Shown: positions 62,576 to 64,000 of the stretch, piece after piece
Position numbering within the stretch: the first letter of the stretch is position 1
How the letters are laid out: every line of letters starts with the position of its first letter
Assembly: GCA_933228675.1 (NCBI GenBank)
Contig: OW121741.1
Coordinates: forward strand, 114,152,123 to 114,216,122
Reading direction: 5' to 3'
Source: Stomorhina lunata
Taxonomy: Eukaryota; Arthropoda; Insecta; Diptera; Rhiniidae
DNA length: 64,000 bases
The notes under the pieces: model-generated
What the model was told of the DNA's origin: nothing
The model's database searches: none
Seen by the model: only the letters and a program-made list of their open reading frames with translations
Position numbers and translations under genes: made by a program

Positions 62576-64000
62576 GTAAATTATTTGACCGTAGAATAAC
62601 ACATATATGAAAAAAATGTAGTGGACTTTACTGTAAGTTCTTAATGTATCCATCATACTTCAGATTATGGACTTGGATGAATTCTGAAGAACTGTCTTAT
62701 TTTTGTAAGTTGTTATAATCTTATTCAAACGGATATAGATTTTTCTTATTCGATCATTATGACTGACCATTATATTCAATATCAAGCCAGTATTTGTTCT
62801 CTTAACATCATTACAAACCCAGACAAGCCTTTACCAAAATCAGATTTTTAACTTAATATCCTTTACTGAATGTAAAAATATTGCATACTTTATTCACAAT
62901 TTACCTTATTTCGAATTGTATTGAAATTTTAATTGCACTCAAGCTGTATGTGATGATGTGTAAATTGACTTGTAAACATAAACAAATTGCCATAGTAATT
63001 AACTCAAATTGTAAGTGAATTTAAGCAACCATAAATTATGCACACCCATATAAAACACACACACAAATGAATTCAGTCCTGAAATATGCTATAGATATTA
63101 AATATTAAACAATTATAAAATTGAAAAGAAATTTAAATGAAAATTGCAAATTCTATAAAAACGATGGATGTCGTTTACAAGAATTTTCTTTTATTATATT
63201 TTATAGTTTTAGAAATAATGATGAGGAAAATAAAATAAATCATTAGAAAATTGTATTTTAAATACTTTGGCTATTATACTGGAATAATTTATGAACATAT
63301 TTTACAATATTCTATTAATGTATCGATTTGTGGCAAAACTATTTTTCAATAACAGTTTTTAAAAAGGCAAAGTTTAATAAAGACATACAAATATAATATG
63401 TAAATGTAAAATATTATGTAAACATTTATAAAAACAAATTTATTCTTATTGTTTTATTTTTATTTCTAACACGTTTACGATAAAAGCAGAAAATTATTGA
63501 AAGAAATGAAAGAATGAAATAAAAAAAAGACTAGACACATTATTCGTAAAAATTCTTGAATACAAAGTTATGCAAGACTTAAAACAATCAATATTTCATT
63601 CATTTCAAATTCCTGTAAATATATGTTATTCATATAAGTATATGTACAATAATATGTCTATGTGTATATGTATGTGTATAAGTTTTTGTACCATGTCAAT
63701 AAAAGTTTTACGTATAGAACATGCAGCATTTTATCACATTAAAAATTTTTGTGGTTTATTTGCTATATTTACACTTTTTTGTGTCATGTTATAAAATCTA
63801 GAAATAAGTTCCCGAATTTTATATATTTTTTTCCATTCCAATAAAAATATTTTTATGTTAGACATTTATTGGTTTGTGTAAATTACATCATGTATCATTA
63901 TATATTTTACATACATATATATTTATATGTAGATGTATGCTTTTCCTTTTGATATGTTGTCTGATTTTATTGCAAATATTATTTGTAATGCAATTTTTAG
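62576..64000. other. No recognised feature
   Basis: AT-rich DNA. The ORF at 63570-63794 has no recognised domain. Confidence 0.55.

Overview
The window looks like non-coding, repeat-dense DNA from an AT-rich insect genome, most likely a higher fly. That placement is inferred from the mix of repeat families (piggyBac, Ty3/Gypsy, jockey/CR1-type LINEs, short TIR elements, long CAGA/TCTG microsatellites); no host gene is present to confirm it. The only intact protein gene is the gag-pol ORF of an LTR retrotransposon. I see no convincing host exon, rRNA or functional tRNA.

Layout. 1-1721: 3' half of a piggyBac transposon whose transposase remnant is interrupted by a repeat called here Y. 2646-3779: TTAA-flanked long-TIR element (family A). 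4741-7214: a ~2.2 kb repeat (family Z) holding a 121-bp MITE and a ~560-bp CAGA microsatellite. 9086-11640: truncated Y, repeat X, and a 740-bp TTAA element (family B) inside an A/T-rich array. 12474-18784: a 6.3 kb Ty3/Gypsy-type element with two 390-bp LTRs that look identical, inserted in a TA microsatellite. 19116-22720: first of four large arrays of a ~31-bp A/T unit. 25070-26640: inverted Z with a TCTG microsatellite. 26779-28060: SINE pieces and a LINE scrap. 29744-30175: a fold-back element. 30190-37910: two more arrays. 38877-42138: Z containing an A copy that contains a B copy. 43345-45513: hairpin, LINE scrap, X copies and a SINE. 48986-51765: two joined inverted Z copies. 51924-52669: Y. 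52964-54648: a second piggyBac remnant carrying a LINE fragment. 56643-58255: tandem ~150-bp X repeats. 59825-62575: fourth array.

How it fits together. The window is best read as layers of insertions. Four distinct TTAA-flanked families are present, and two retain recognisable piggyBac transposase pieces. The Y and Z families have no visible coding capacity but share an architecture: a terminal hairpin, inverted TATACCC-type ends, repeated internal modules and a microsatellite seed near one end. The ~31-bp arrays occupy about 13 kb, occur in both orientations and show higher-order periodicity. The youngest event appears to be the LTR retrotransposon.
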